Made by a program: the position numbers and the translations under genes. Shown in pieces: positions 1 to 7,341 of a stretch of DNA of 16,795 nt (position 1 is the first letter of the stretch; every line of letters starts with the position of its first letter). Below the pieces are notes generated by a model that was given only the letters and a program-made list of their open reading frames with translations, was not told the DNA's origin and ran no database searches. This DNA comes from Candidatus Parcubacteria bacterium. GTDB lineage: Bacteria; Patescibacteriota; Minisyncoccia; Minisyncoccales; UBA6532. The stretch spans positions 1-16,795 of the forward strand of contig JAUSNC010000019.1 in assembly GCA_030645645.1 (NCBI GenBank), read 5' to 3'.

Positions 1-597
1 TTCCTTGAATATCAGAAAAAATGGAGCAATAAGAACTGCGCCTATTCTCATCCATATGAAACCTGACCAAAAAGGCTGATTTAGAAAAACGAGTTTTGCT
101 AAAACTAAATTAGCCGAGAATAAAAAAGCCGTAATTATGGCCATGCGTAAAAGCCCTTGAGCAACTTTAGTTTTTTGTCCAAGGGAAATTAAAACACTGC
201 CTAATACTAAAAGAATGAAGGCGATTATTTCCGTTTTTCCAAGAAATTTTTCCGGGGATAAATAATAACTGAAGGCGAAAGTGAAAAGGGGTAGAAAACC
301 GCCAAAAGCAGGAACGAATCTTGAGGCTTCAAAATGTTGGAGACCTGTATAAAAAGCGAACAGGCCAAAAACTATAACTGCTCCCGCCAATAAGCTCAAG
401 GCGATATCGTATGCTGAAGGAATATAAAAACCGAGAGGAATTAAAAAGAGGGCGAAAACGCTTGATAAACAAACATAAAAAGCATAAATCTTAGCACTGG
501 GAATATAGCCTCCCTTTATCACATATTTATCAACCAAAGCCACCAGGGCAAATAAGAAATAAGAAACTATTGTAAATACTAGCCAAATTACTTCCAT
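1..597 (-). CDS. EamA/DMT-type membrane transporter, C-terminus outside window
   Basis: Reading leftward from the ATG at 597, the frame is open to the window edge (199 codons), so the 3' end is missing. The translation begins MEVIWLVFTIVSYFLFALV and is almost wholly hydrophobic, with about six membrane-spanning stretches separated by short polar loops such as DKYVIKGG and SPEKFLGKTE. The helix spacing, the early ALVDKY turn and the GSVLIS helix end resemble the EamA/drug-metabolite transporter superfamily, whose members have ten helices in two five-helix repeats; the visible part would be the first repeat and the start of the second. Its ATG overlaps the glycosyltransferase stop as TAATG, so the two genes are probably translationally coupled. 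The substrate cannot be told; a role in exporting or flipping a glycolipid or its precursor is only inferred from the neighbour. Confidence 0.72.
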   Translation of the reverse strand, partial: MEVIWLVFTIVSYFLFALVALVDKYVIKGGYIPSAKIYAFYVCLSSVFALFLIPLGFYIPSAYDIALSLLAGAVIVFGLFAFYTGLQHFEASRFVPAFGGFLPLFTFAFSYYLSPEKFLGKTEIIAFILLVLGSVLISLGQKTKVAQGLLRMAIITAFLFSANLVLAKLVFLNQPFWSGFIWMRIGAVLIAPFFLIFKE

Positions 598-1928
598 TAT
601 ATCTTTGAAATTATATTCTTAATTTTCAGAGTTCCAAGTTTTTCGGCGTTAATAAAACCTTCAAGCGCTGATTCTGCGAATCTCCCGCCATTTAAAAAAT
701 CAAAAAGCCATTCATCGGCAAAATCCGGATTCTCCTGAATAATTCCTGTACCTATGCGCAAAAGCCATCTTTTATTGAATTCTTCCTGATAACCGATCGT
801 TGGGGCGACCATAATCGGTATCCCTAAAGCGCAATAAAAAGAAAGTTCTGACGGCTTTGTCCATAAAATATCAGTTTTCCGGAGGCTTTGATTGAATTTT
901 TCAAAATAACTCTCAGTATTTTCGGAAAAAATAACCTCCAAACTGCTGCCGAGATATTTATTAAGATCCATTTTTTCAATATTTTTCAAAAAGTAATCGT
1001 TTACATTCTTCTTTATTCCCGCCGAAAAAATAATTCTTATTTTTCTTTCTCTGATCTTTTTTGACAAGGAGTTCAATAGTCTTATCCCCAGTTCTTTCTG
1101 GGCGCCCGCTCCGCCGACGCAAAACATCAACGTTAAAGGATGATCGGCTCTCTTCGGCAAATCTCCAAGATAATCTTTAACAAGGGCGTGGTAGGGTTTC
1201 AGAAATTTTTTCTCAGGATCCAAATTTACCATCCTGTGTCTCAAATCTTCTTTTAAGATATCCATGCTTTGGTTACCGATATTTTCAAGCGGTAAAGGGT
1301 AGCCCGTGAAAAAAATATTTCTTTCCGGCACTCCGTAAAGTTTCAGTCTTTCAACAACCCAAGAAGTTGGCGCAAAATATTTAATTCTGCTTTTTTTTGG
1401 TTCCAACGGAGCCCAAGTGCGGGAAATATCCGCGTCGCAAATAACGCAGAAAATTTCGCCCGGATACTTGTGCGTTTCTGCCATAAAAGCAGGAATGAAA
1501 AAAGTGGTTACAAAAGGCAGCTTTCCTTGTCTTCCTTTCAAGGTGGCGATGAAATTTCTGCCAAATCCCTTACGAATCAAATCTAATTCATGCTTTAAAG
1601 GAAAATTAGGCTTGGATAAATCGGTTTTGGGATAAAAACCGCGAATTTTCTGATACTCGTTAAAAATATAGAAAGCCAGCTCTCCTATATAAGGTATCCT
1701 TTTGAATTGAGAAATGAATTCATATCCGCCTTGTTTATTTTCCCAGGTTTTCTTGTCGTAATCTGAAATTCCCTCGTAATCATTGGCGTTAATTATTTTC
1801 CCTCCGAATGCTAAATTCCTCAAAGGATACGCCGTCCTTTGATGACCATACCCCATACTAACAGACACAATCCATGCCTTTCCTTTTGACTTAAATTCCG
1901 CTTTTTTTATTTCGTTGTTTGAGTCCAT
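597..1928 (-). CDS. GT-B fold glycosyltransferase, MGDG-synthase/MurG-like
   Basis: This 443-residue protein has the outline of a GT28/MGDG-synthase-like enzyme, which transfers a sugar from a nucleotide-sugar to a lipid acceptor at the inner face of the membrane. Visible marks are an N-terminal glycine-rich loop GYGHQRTAYPLR (26-37), a first-domain end with CDADISRTWAP (164-173) and APTSWVVERLKLYGV followed by TGYPLP (208-213), the second-domain start FCVGGAGAQKE (269-279), and the nucleotide-sugar site TKPSELSFYCALGIPIMVAP (357-376) followed by GYQEEFN. The order matches MGDG synthases and MurG, but the glycine loop is changed from GGGH to GYGH and an insertion of about 60 residues follows it. 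The ATG at 1928 lies 12 nt after a TATAAT box with no Shine-Dalgarno sequence. Donor and acceptor cannot be assigned; a distinct clade of GT-B-like proteins is possible. Confidence 0.7.
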   Translation of the reverse strand: MDSNNEIKKAEFKSKGKAWIVSVSMGYGHQRTAYPLRNLAFGGKIINANDYEGISDYDKKTWENKQGGYEFISQFKRIPYIGELAFYIFNEYQKIRGFYPKTDLSKPNFPLKHELDLIRKGFGRNFIATLKGRQGKLPFVTTFFIPAFMAETHKYPGEIFCVICDADISRTWAPLEPKKSRIKYFAPTSWVVERLKLYGVPERNIFFTGYPLPLENIGNQSMDILKEDLRHRMVNLDPEKKFLKPYHALVKDYLGDLPKRADHPLTLMFCVGGAGAQKELGIRLLNSLSKKIRERKIRIIFSAGIKKNVNDYFLKNIEKMDLNKYLGSSLEVIFSENTESYFEKFNQSLRKTDILWTKPSELSFYCALGIPIMVAPTIGYQEEFNKRWLLRIGTGIIQENPDFADEWLFDFLNGGRFAESALEGFINAEKLGTLKIKNIISKI

Positions 1929-1940
1929 ATAAATTAATAT

Positions 1941-1968
1941 ATTATATCAATTATTAATCTTAATTCAA
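1941..1968 (-). promoter_or_regulatory. sigma70-like promoter of the glycosyltransferase-transporter pair
   Basis: On the minus strand TTGAAT (1968-1963) is followed after 16 nt by a perfect TATAAT (1946-1941). Transcription would begin near 1934, giving a leader of only about six bases before the ATG at 1928. The comEC stop is at 1979-1977, so the promoter fills the intergenic gap. Confidence 0.55.
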
Positions 1969-1976
1969 AACGGCAT

Positions 1977-3461
1977 TTAAGGCGTTATTATTCTGAATCT
2001 TTGCCTGTCCTGCAAATATCGTACAAAAACAATTAAAACAAGATAGGAAATAATAAGCCATATCCAATGCACATTTTCAATATTAACTGCGGCAAAAGGC
2101 AATTTTGCAAATTCTTCAATTAAAAAAACAATGTAAGTCAGAAACAGCCAGGCAGGCCAGGAAATTATCTGGGCCAAAAAAGAAAATATAATTCCGGATA
2201 ATCCGAAGAAAATAAGAAAAACAGTAAGCGGAGCTAAAAACGGCACAATCAAAATATTGGATAATAAGGAAAATATCGGTATTCTGCCGAAATTATAAAT
2301 CAGAATGGGCAAGGTAAAAATTTGGGCGGCCATTGTGGCGGATAAAGCGGTTCTTATCGGAAAATAAACGGGCTCGGGAATTTTCCTCAAAAAATCCAAT
2401 AAAAACGGCTGAAGGTTGACCAGTCCGAGAATGGCCAAAAACGACAGTTGAAATCCTATATCCAGCGTCAAAATCAAAGGATTTTGCAATATCATTAAAA
2501 AACCAGCAAATAATACTGCCCTGTTTGCCGATGACATTCTCCCAAAATATTGGGCAATCATCAGAATTCCCGCCATAATTCCGGCTCTGACCGCCGAAGC
2601 GGGCGCTCCTATTAAGAGAATAAACAGAATGAGAATAATTATTGAAGCGATAAACGCCTGTTTCCTCCATAACCCCAGCGCCAAAAAAGAAGATAAAATC
2701 ATAACGGAAATAATGGTGATGTTCATGCCGGAAACCGCGGCAATATGGCGGGTGCCGGTTATATTCAATTTTTCTTTCCAGGCGGATGAAAGTTCGGATT
2801 CGTCTCCAAATATCAGCGCCTCTGCAATTCCAAGCTGGGGAGGAGAAAGATAGCTTTGAAAAATTTCTTTATATTTTTCTTTAAAAGAAAACAGCGCCGC
2901 CATAATGGGATTGCCTAAACCGGATTCCTCCAACTCAATTTTCGGCCAGGACATTACGGAATAAATGCCGTCTTTTTTCAAAAAATCCGCGTAATTAAAA
3001 TCTCCCAAATCCGGAGGGTTCTGTAGTTTCCCCGTAATTTTCAATTTATCTCCATAGCGATATTGAGGATAACGGTAAGTTGTTATTAAAATTTTCCCTT
3101 TTGTTTCTTTTCCGTTTAATAATTGCGTTTCTATTGTTAATTTAACGGTTTTTGTACTGTTTGAAGGTTCTTTTGCCACCACTCCCTCCAATACTGCGGT
3201 TTCTTTTTTATTGTTATAATTTCGCAATTCTGAATTTTCTATTTCAAATAAAACAGCTTGATGGCGTAAAACTCCCGCCAATAGAAATAAAAAGCAGAAC
3301 CCGACCAATATTGTTTTTTCTCTCCTGAATATAAATACTAAAATAATCCCTGGAACAAAAAAGGCCAGCAGAACTGGCAACGGATTAGAAATAATGGAAT
3401 TCAAAAAGACTCCGGCGATAAAAGAAAGCAAGACTATAAAAAATGAATTTGAAGCGCTCAC
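1977..3461 (-). CDS. comEC: ComEC/Rec2 DNA-uptake channel, without metallo-beta-lactamase domain
   Basis: ComEC forms the inner-membrane channel that takes single-stranded DNA into the cytoplasm during natural transformation. The 494 residues show N-terminal hydrophobic helices (about 5-70), a soluble OB-like DUF4131 region (about 85-175, ending in FNYADFLKKDGIYSVM), and the competence domain from about 205 with GTRHIAAVSGMNITI and many membrane helices. Full-length ComEC is usually 700-800 residues and ends in a metallo-beta-lactamase-like domain; here the protein stops right after the last helices (RYLQDRQRFRIITP) and no such domain follows downstream. The start is GTG at 3461: the only nearby ATG (3472) is out of frame and stops at once, and a promoter is placed so that the GTG is the predicted first transcribed base. 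The competence domain is clear; actual DNA uptake is inferred. Confidence 0.9.
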   Translation of the reverse strand: MSASNSFFIVLLSFIAGVFLNSIISNPLPVLLAFFVPGIILVFIFRREKTILVGFCFLFLLAGVLRHQAVLFEIENSELRNYNNKKETAVLEGVVAKEPSNSTKTVKLTIETQLLNGKETKGKILITTYRYPQYRYGDKLKITGKLQNPPDLGDFNYADFLKKDGIYSVMSWPKIELEESGLGNPIMAALFSFKEKYKEIFQSYLSPPQLGIAEALIFGDESELSSAWKEKLNITGTRHIAAVSGMNITIISVMILSSFLALGLWRKQAFIASIIILILFILLIGAPASAVRAGIMAGILMIAQYFGRMSSANRAVLFAGFLMILQNPLILTLDIGFQLSFLAILGLVNLQPFLLDFLRKIPEPVYFPIRTALSATMAAQIFTLPILIYNFGRIPIFSLLSNILIVPFLAPLTVFLIFFGLSGIIFSFLAQIISWPAWLFLTYIVFLIEEFAKLPFAAVNIENVHWIWLIISYLVLIVFVRYLQDRQRFRIITP

Positions 3462-3467
3462 AAGAAA

Positions 3468-3496
3468 ATCATATCTGGAATAAAAACCCCCGTCAA
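3468..3496 (-). promoter_or_regulatory. promoter giving a predicted leaderless comEC mRNA
   Basis: TTGACG (3496-3491), a 17-nt spacer and TATGAT (3473-3468) match the sigma70 consensus at five of six bases in each box. Six bases (TTTCTT) separate the -10 from the GTG of comEC, so the G of the start codon falls at the expected +1. Confidence 0.6.
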
Positions 3497-3517
3497 AACT
3501 AATCCCGGATTAGTTTT
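3495..3517 (-). terminator. hairpin between ftsZ and comEC
   Basis: A perfect 10-bp inverted repeat (AAAACTAATC / GATTAGTTTT) with a 3-nt loop lies 17 nt after the ftsZ stop. The arm ends in TTTT but no longer T tract follows on the minus strand (GACGGGGG comes next), so it would be a weak terminator or an mRNA 3'-end stabiliser. It touches the comEC -35 box. Confidence 0.5.
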
Positions 3518-3534
3518 AAGGAAACCTCCGTTAT

Positions 3535-4467
3535 TTAAAGGGTAGCGAAGCCGGTGGCCAGAACGGTAACTTTTACCTCCCCTTTCTTCAAACTTTTATC
3601 CTTTGTGGCTCCGAAAATAACCTTGGCTTCTTTGGATATATTTTGCGTGATAATTTTAGCCGCTTCATCAATCTGTGAAAGACTCAAGTCATCCCCTCCT
3701 GAAATATTAAACAATATTCCCTTTGCTCCCTCGATCGGAATATTCAACAAAGGAGAATTGATTGCCATTTTTACGGCATTTTCAACATTTTGCTCTCCTT
3801 CTGCCTGTCCTACGCCGAAAATAGCAATTCCCGCGTCTCTCATAATTGATTTAATATCCGCATAATCAACATTGATAATTCCTGGTACTGAAATTAAATC
3901 TGAAATTCCTTGTACTGCCTGGCGCAAAACTTCATCACAAGACCATAAGGCCGAAACTACGGTCGCATTATTGTCAATTAAAGAAAGGATTTTGTCGTTG
4001 GAAATAACGAGTAAAGTATCTACCCTGCTTTTTAACTGTTCTAAAGCGTCTTTCGCCACTTTTGCCCTTTGAGATCCTTCAAATGAAAAAGGTTTTGTGA
4101 CTACCGCAACTGTTAAAATTCCCTTGTTTTTTGCAATTTCGGCGATGACAGGAGCAGCTCCGCTCCCGGTTCCTCCGCCCAAACCGCAGGCGATAAAAAC
4201 CATATCCGCTCCTTTTAAAACTTCTTCAATTTCTCCTTTGTTTTCTTCCGCCGCCAATCTTCCGATTTCAGGATTCATTCCTGTTCCCAAGCCCTTGGTT
4301 AAAATCCTACCAATCCTTATTTTCTGGGAAGCCTTACATTTTAAAAGATCCTGGGCATCGGTATTTATAGCAATCAAATCAATTCCCTGTATTTTACAGG
4401 AAGTCATTCTTGAAACGGCATTCCCTCCGGAACCGCCTACTCCGATTACTTTTATTTTAGTCGCCAT
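3535..4467 (-). CDS. ftsZ: cell division GTPase FtsZ, minimal form without C-terminal tail
   Basis: FtsZ is the tubulin homologue that polymerises into the division ring. Seen here are the N-terminal nucleotide-binding segment IKVIGVGGSGGNAVSRM, the tubulin signature GGGTGSG (97-103), PFSFEG (127-131) and the T7 catalytic loop NVDYAD (199-204), followed by the C-terminal subdomain that ends VKVTVLATGFATL. The protein stops at residue 310, directly after the last strand of the globular core. Usual FtsZ has 350-450 residues with a flexible linker and a short conserved tail that binds FtsA, ZipA or SepF; both are absent. TAA is followed at once by a hairpin, and no continuation is seen in the other frames, so a simple frameshift is unlikely. 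The ATG overlaps the ftsA stop as TAATG, pointing to coupled translation at the end of the rpsU-to-ftsZ cluster. Confidence 0.96.
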   Translation of the reverse strand: MATKIKVIGVGGSGGNAVSRMTSCKIQGIDLIAINTDAQDLLKCKASQKIRIGRILTKGLGTGMNPEIGRLAAEENKGEIEEVLKGADMVFIACGLGGGTGSGAAPVIAEIAKNKGILTVAVVTKPFSFEGSQRAKVAKDALEQLKSRVDTLLVISNDKILSLIDNNATVVSALWSCDEVLRQAVQGISDLISVPGIINVDYADIKSIMRDAGIAIFGVGQAEGEQNVENAVKMAINSPLLNIPIEGAKGILFNISGGDDLSLSQIDEAAKIITQNISKEAKVIFGATKDKSLKKGEVKVTVLATGFATL

Positions 4468-5675
4468 TAGGGTATAAATTCCTTAAAAATCTTTTTTAGT
4501 TTAGAAAACACATTTTCTATTTTTGGCTCCTCTTTTACATTATGTTCATCTAAAGCCATTAAAATCAATCCTGCAGACGTACTGAAGGAATGATCTCCGT
4601 CATATCCTTTTAATTCCTCGCAAACTCCCAAACGGCAGGGTAATTTCAATTCGTTCTTGGCGAATTCCGGAATTTTCGGCAATTTAGCCCCTCCGCCAGT
4701 TATTACTACTCCTCCGGGAAAAACATAATTTGGCGTTATTTTTTTCAATATCTTACTTACTTCTCCAAAAATCTCGGAAATCCTGTCGTTGATTATGCCG
4801 GTTAAATCTTTTTGGGAAAAAACAATAGGATTCTCTTCTCCTTGCACATCAACCCTTATATCCTTTCTTCCTTTTGAATTAGACAATATGCAAGTGCCGT
4901 ATTCCCTCTTTATCTTTTCAGCAGTTTCAATATTTGTTTTTAAAAAAACAGCGATATCATTGGTAATATGGGCGGAACCTACGGGAAGTACCGCCGCGTA
5001 AACCAAATTGCCTTCTTCATAAGCGGCAAAACCGGTTGTTCCTGCGCCGATATCTATAACGCAAGAACCCAGTTCCTTCTGTTGTGATGTTAAAACAGCC
5101 CTGGCGGCGGCTAAAGGCGAAGGAATTATATCGCTTATCTTCAAATCAGAATTTAATACAGCATTGGTGCAATTTTTAAAATATGGAGAAAAAGTGCACA
5201 GAGCCAAAATTTCAACTTCAAGACGCCTCCCTCTCATGCCTTCCGGTTCTCTTACTCCTCCTTCTCCGTCAACAATAAATTCCCTTGGAAAAATATCAAG
5301 AATTTCTTTATTGGAAGTGAGCGGGAAAGCCTGAGCGGCCTGCATTACCCTGTCTATATCTTCCGCCGATATTCTCTCATCAGCCCTTGAAACCACTACC
5401 GTTCCTCGGGATGGGATGGAAAATATGTGACTACCGTTAATATTTGTAATTATTTCATTAATCTTCTCTCCGCTTTCGTCCTCCATCTGGGCAATAACCT
5501 TGCTTATTCTTTGAGAAACCTCATCAATATTAACGACCACTCCTTTCCTTATTCCAAAAGACGCCATATTTACCTTAGATAAAATTTCCAAAGTATTGGC
5601 GTCTTTTATAACGGTCAATCCTTTAATTGAACTTGTTCCTATATCTATGGCGCTGATGATTTTTGGTTTCGGCAT
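4467..5675 (-). CDS. ftsA: cell division protein FtsA
   Basis: FtsA is the actin-like ATPase that anchors FtsZ to the membrane and recruits later divisome proteins. The 402 residues show phosphate-1 motif DIGTSSIK (11-18), the FtsA-specific SHS2/1C subdomain (about 84-160), phosphate-2 motif VIDIGAGTTG (206-215), and the adenosine motif GGVVITGGGAKLP in the C-terminal third. The last 15 residues, NVFSKLKKIFKEFIP, form a basic amphipathic helix like the membrane-targeting sequence of other FtsA proteins. Start ATG at 5675 is preceded by no close Shine-Dalgarno sequence. It lies 34 nt after ybeY and overlaps ftsZ by one base. Since the adjoining FtsZ lacks the usual tail, the FtsA-FtsZ contact must differ from the textbook one or pass through another protein (inference). 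Confidence 0.96.
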   Translation of the reverse strand: MPKPKIISAIDIGTSSIKGLTVIKDANTLEILSKVNMASFGIRKGVVVNIDEVSQRISKVIAQMEDESGEKINEIITNINGSHIFSIPSRGTVVVSRADERISAEDIDRVMQAAQAFPLTSNKEILDIFPREFIVDGEGGVREPEGMRGRRLEVEILALCTFSPYFKNCTNAVLNSDLKISDIIPSPLAAARAVLTSQQKELGSCVIDIGAGTTGFAAYEEGNLVYAAVLPVGSAHITNDIAVFLKTNIETAEKIKREYGTCILSNSKGRKDIRVDVQGEENPIVFSQKDLTGIINDRISEIFGEVSKILKKITPNYVFPGGVVITGGGAKLPKIPEFAKNELKLPCRLGVCEELKGYDGDHSFSTSAGLILMALDEHNVKEEPKIENVFSKLKKIFKEFIP

Positions 5676-5709
5676 GTAAATTTATAGTTTTTCCCTTATA
5701 GGAGGATAA

Positions 5710-6138
5710 TCAGATTCTTTTAAAAAAGAATCTTTCCCTCTCTTCCATTTTGCTTCTTTTAGACTTTGATTTTTCGTGGTCATATTCCAAAAGGTGCAAA
5801 ACCGAATGAATTAATGCCCTGGTTAATCCTTTTTTAAAAACTAATCCAGCTTCCTTATTTTTCTCCTTAATATATTCAGGACATATTACAATTTCCCCTA
5901 AATAATTCTCTCCTGCATTAAATTTATCATCTAACTGGTTTTTTGCCAAAAATGAAAGAACATCCGTTGCTTTGTTCTTCTTTCTGTATTGCTTATTTAA
6001 TTCCTTGATTCTAGAACTATCCACAATTGCAAGCGATATATCACCCTTCTTCTTTTCTCCTTTTAAAACAAACTCAATGATTTTTTTAAGGAATTTCGAG
6101 GATATTTTCCCCTCGGTTAAATTATTAATTTCAATCAT
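5710..6138 (-). CDS. ybeY: endoribonuclease YbeY, 16S rRNA 3'-end maturation factor
   Basis: YbeY is a zinc-dependent endoribonuclease involved in 16S rRNA processing and ribosome quality control. The metal site HSVLHLLEYDH (111-121) carries the three histidines H111, H115 and H121 in the usual spacing. Two glycines normal in this motif (HGxLHLxGYDH) are replaced by Ser112 and Glu118. The substrate-groove motif TDVLSF (58-63), with the upstream Arg52, is intact. At 142 residues it is near the family's lower size range. It lies between yqeY (one base between start and upstream stop) and ftsA, in a ribosome-plus-division cluster. It ends in TGA, one sign that UGA is a stop here. Confidence 0.93.
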   Translation of the reverse strand: MIEINNLTEGKISSKFLKKIIEFVLKGEKKKGDISLAIVDSSRIKELNKQYRKKNKATDVLSFLAKNQLDDKFNAGENYLGEIVICPEYIKEKNKEAGLVFKKGLTRALIHSVLHLLEYDHEKSKSKRSKMEERERFFFKRI

Positions 6139-6139
6139 C

Positions 6140-6667
6140 TTATTTCCCTAATAATTCCTTCACAATCGTACTGGTTAAGGCTCCATCCGCTCTCCCTTTA
6201 GTCAGAGGCATTATTTCCTTCATTACAAGGCCCATATTAATTCCGGTTTTTTCCCGCTCCTCTGGAGCGAGGCTCGCCCGCAAGGCGGCTATGGCATCTT
6301 TAACTATTTTTCTCACTTCTTCCTCACTAAGCTGTTCGGGCAGATAAACCTTTAAAATGGCTATTTCTTCTTTCTCTTTTTCAGCCAATTCCGGCCTGTT
6401 TCCTTGTTCAAAAGCCAGAATTGATTCTTTTCTTTTTTTGGCTTCGTTTGAGATAACTTCCATAATTTCTTCTTCAGTCAATTGGCTTTTTTTAACCATT
6501 TCTGCTTCCGGTAGATTCGGCTCTTGTTTGACCAATTTAGTCCTTTTTTCTATTTCCTTATTGCCGATTGCGGAAATAACAAGCCGTAATGTGGAAACTT
6601 CAAGTTCCTTTTTATTTTTCAAAGCATCAATAAGGCGCTGTTGAATTTGTTGTTTTAATAATGCCAC
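6140..6667 (-). CDS. yqeY: GatB/YqeY domain protein
   Basis: This 175-residue protein matches the YqeY family, which shares its helical domain with the tail of GatB, the tRNA-dependent amidotransferase subunit, but usually stands alone. Typical features are the start MALLKQQIQQRLIDALKNKK, the segment STLRLVISAIGNKEIEKR, EEEIMEVISNEAKKRKESI, the LPEQLSEEE motif and the C-terminal GRADGALTSTIVKELL. It is about 25 residues longer than common members because of an insertion near 45-60 (KLVKQEPNLPEAEM). The start is GTG at 6667, eight bases after the rpsU stop. Its biochemical role is not settled; frequent linkage to rpsU, as here, points to translation. Full-length GatB is excluded by size. Confidence 0.9.
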   Translation of the reverse strand: MALLKQQIQQRLIDALKNKKELEVSTLRLVISAIGNKEIEKRTKLVKQEPNLPEAEMVKKSQLTEEEIMEVISNEAKKRKESILAFEQGNRPELAEKEKEEIAILKVYLPEQLSEEEVRKIVKDAIAALRASLAPEEREKTGINMGLVMKEIMPLTKGRADGALTSTIVKELLGK

Positions 6668-6675
6668 AATAAAAT

Positions 6676-6918
6676 TTATCTTACTTTTCTAAAACTTCTT
6701 TCTTTCGGCTTTGACATTTTTTGATCTCTTTCATATTCCTTCCTGATTATTACTCTCCTTAAAGCCGCTTTTTTCTGCGAATTCCTGCCTTTAATGCGTT
6801 TTGTAAAAAGTCCTTTTCTCGCCTGCAATAAAACTCCGCTTTGCTGAACGGCCTTTTTGAAGCGATGAATTAGAGCCTGACTGGTTTCTCTTTCAGTTTT
6901 TTTAATTTCTACTGGCAT
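6676..6918 (-). CDS. rpsU: small ribosomal subunit protein bS21
   Basis: bS21 is a small basic protein of the 30S subunit near the anti-Shine-Dalgarno end of 16S rRNA. The 80 residues are highly basic, with the family core SQALIHRFKKAVQQSGVL followed by RKGLFTKRIKGRNSQKKAALRR-type helices. It is slightly longer than the usual 58-71 residues. The ATG at 6918 is preceded only by A/T bases and no Shine-Dalgarno sequence. It is the first gene after a promoter at 6949-6977 and leads the rpsU-yqeY-ybeY-ftsA-ftsZ set, so ribosomal supply and division protein synthesis would share one transcript. Confidence 0.93.
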   Translation of the reverse strand: MPVEIKKTERETSQALIHRFKKAVQQSGVLLQARKGLFTKRIKGRNSQKKAALRRVIIRKEYERDQKMSKPKERSFRKVR

Positions 6919-6948
6919 AATAATTTAATTAATAATTAATATATATGA

Positions 6949-6977
6949 TATATAGCGTTCTGAACCAATAAAGTCAA
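6949..6977 (-). promoter_or_regulatory. promoter of the rpsU-yqeY-ybeY-ftsA-ftsZ operon
   Basis: TTGACT (6977-6972), a 17-nt spacer and TATATA (6954-6949) face rpsU. The start of transcription would be near 6942, giving a leader of about 24 nt made almost only of A and T. The box starts 7 nt past the HIT gene stop, so read-through from lepB-hisS-HIT may also contribute. Confidence 0.5.
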
Positions 6978-6984
6978 TTATGAA

Positions 6985-7338
6985 TTACGGCATTCCGGGC
7001 ATATCAATGTCTTCCTTGCTCTTCCATCCTCCTAAAAGATGAAGGTGCAAATGAAAGACAATCTGGCCGCCTCCTTCTCCTACATTGAAAACAATTTTAT
7101 ATGCACCGGCTATTCCTTGATCCGCAGCAACTTTTTTTGCGGTTAAGAATATTTTTCCCACTAAATCCTTATGTTTCTCTTCTAATTGATCCACGGAGGG
7201 AATATGCTCTTTTGGAACTACCAATATGTGAACTGGGGCTAAAGGCCGGATATTCTGAAATGCAATAATGTCCTTATCTTCGTAAATAATCATTGAAGGA
7301 GATTCTTTCTTTATTATTTTGCAGAAAATACAATCCAT
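6985..7338 (-). CDS. HIT family nucleotide-binding hydrolase (HinT-like)
   Basis: HIT proteins hydrolyse nucleoside phosphoramidates and related adenylates. The 117 residues contain the N-terminal pair MDCIFC (one half of the zinc site seen in many HinT proteins), the fold marker PLAPVHILVVPKEHI (32-46), GEGGGQ (87-92) and the active-site triad FHLHLHLLGGW with H96, H98 and H100; H98 is the expected nucleophile. Length and motifs agree with bacterial HinT. The ATG lies only 3 nt after the hisS stop, so the genes are cotranscribed; HinT proteins can hydrolyse aminoacyl-adenylates made by tRNA synthetases, which makes the pairing with hisS reasonable, although that link is inference. Confidence 0.93.
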   Translation of the reverse strand: MDCIFCKIIKKESPSMIIYEDKDIIAFQNIRPLAPVHILVVPKEHIPSVDQLEEKHKDLVGKIFLTAKKVAADQGIAGAYKIVFNVGEGGGQIVFHLHLHLLGGWKSKEDIDMPGMP

Positions 7339-7341
7339 AAA

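Noticed and set aside
2293..2670. 125-codon minus-strand frame inside comEC
   Set aside because: It is a shifted frame of the membrane-helix region of comEC with no independent features.
3481..3540. Frameshift hiding a normal ftsZ tail
   Set aside because: The sequence after the stop, read in the other two frames, shows no linker or conserved tail peptide, and a hairpin and comEC promoter follow at once.
6919..6955. AT-rich palindromic stretch upstream of rpsU as an origin or binding site
   Set aside because: It is explained by the -10 region and the A/T-only leader; no DnaA-box cluster or further repeats were seen.
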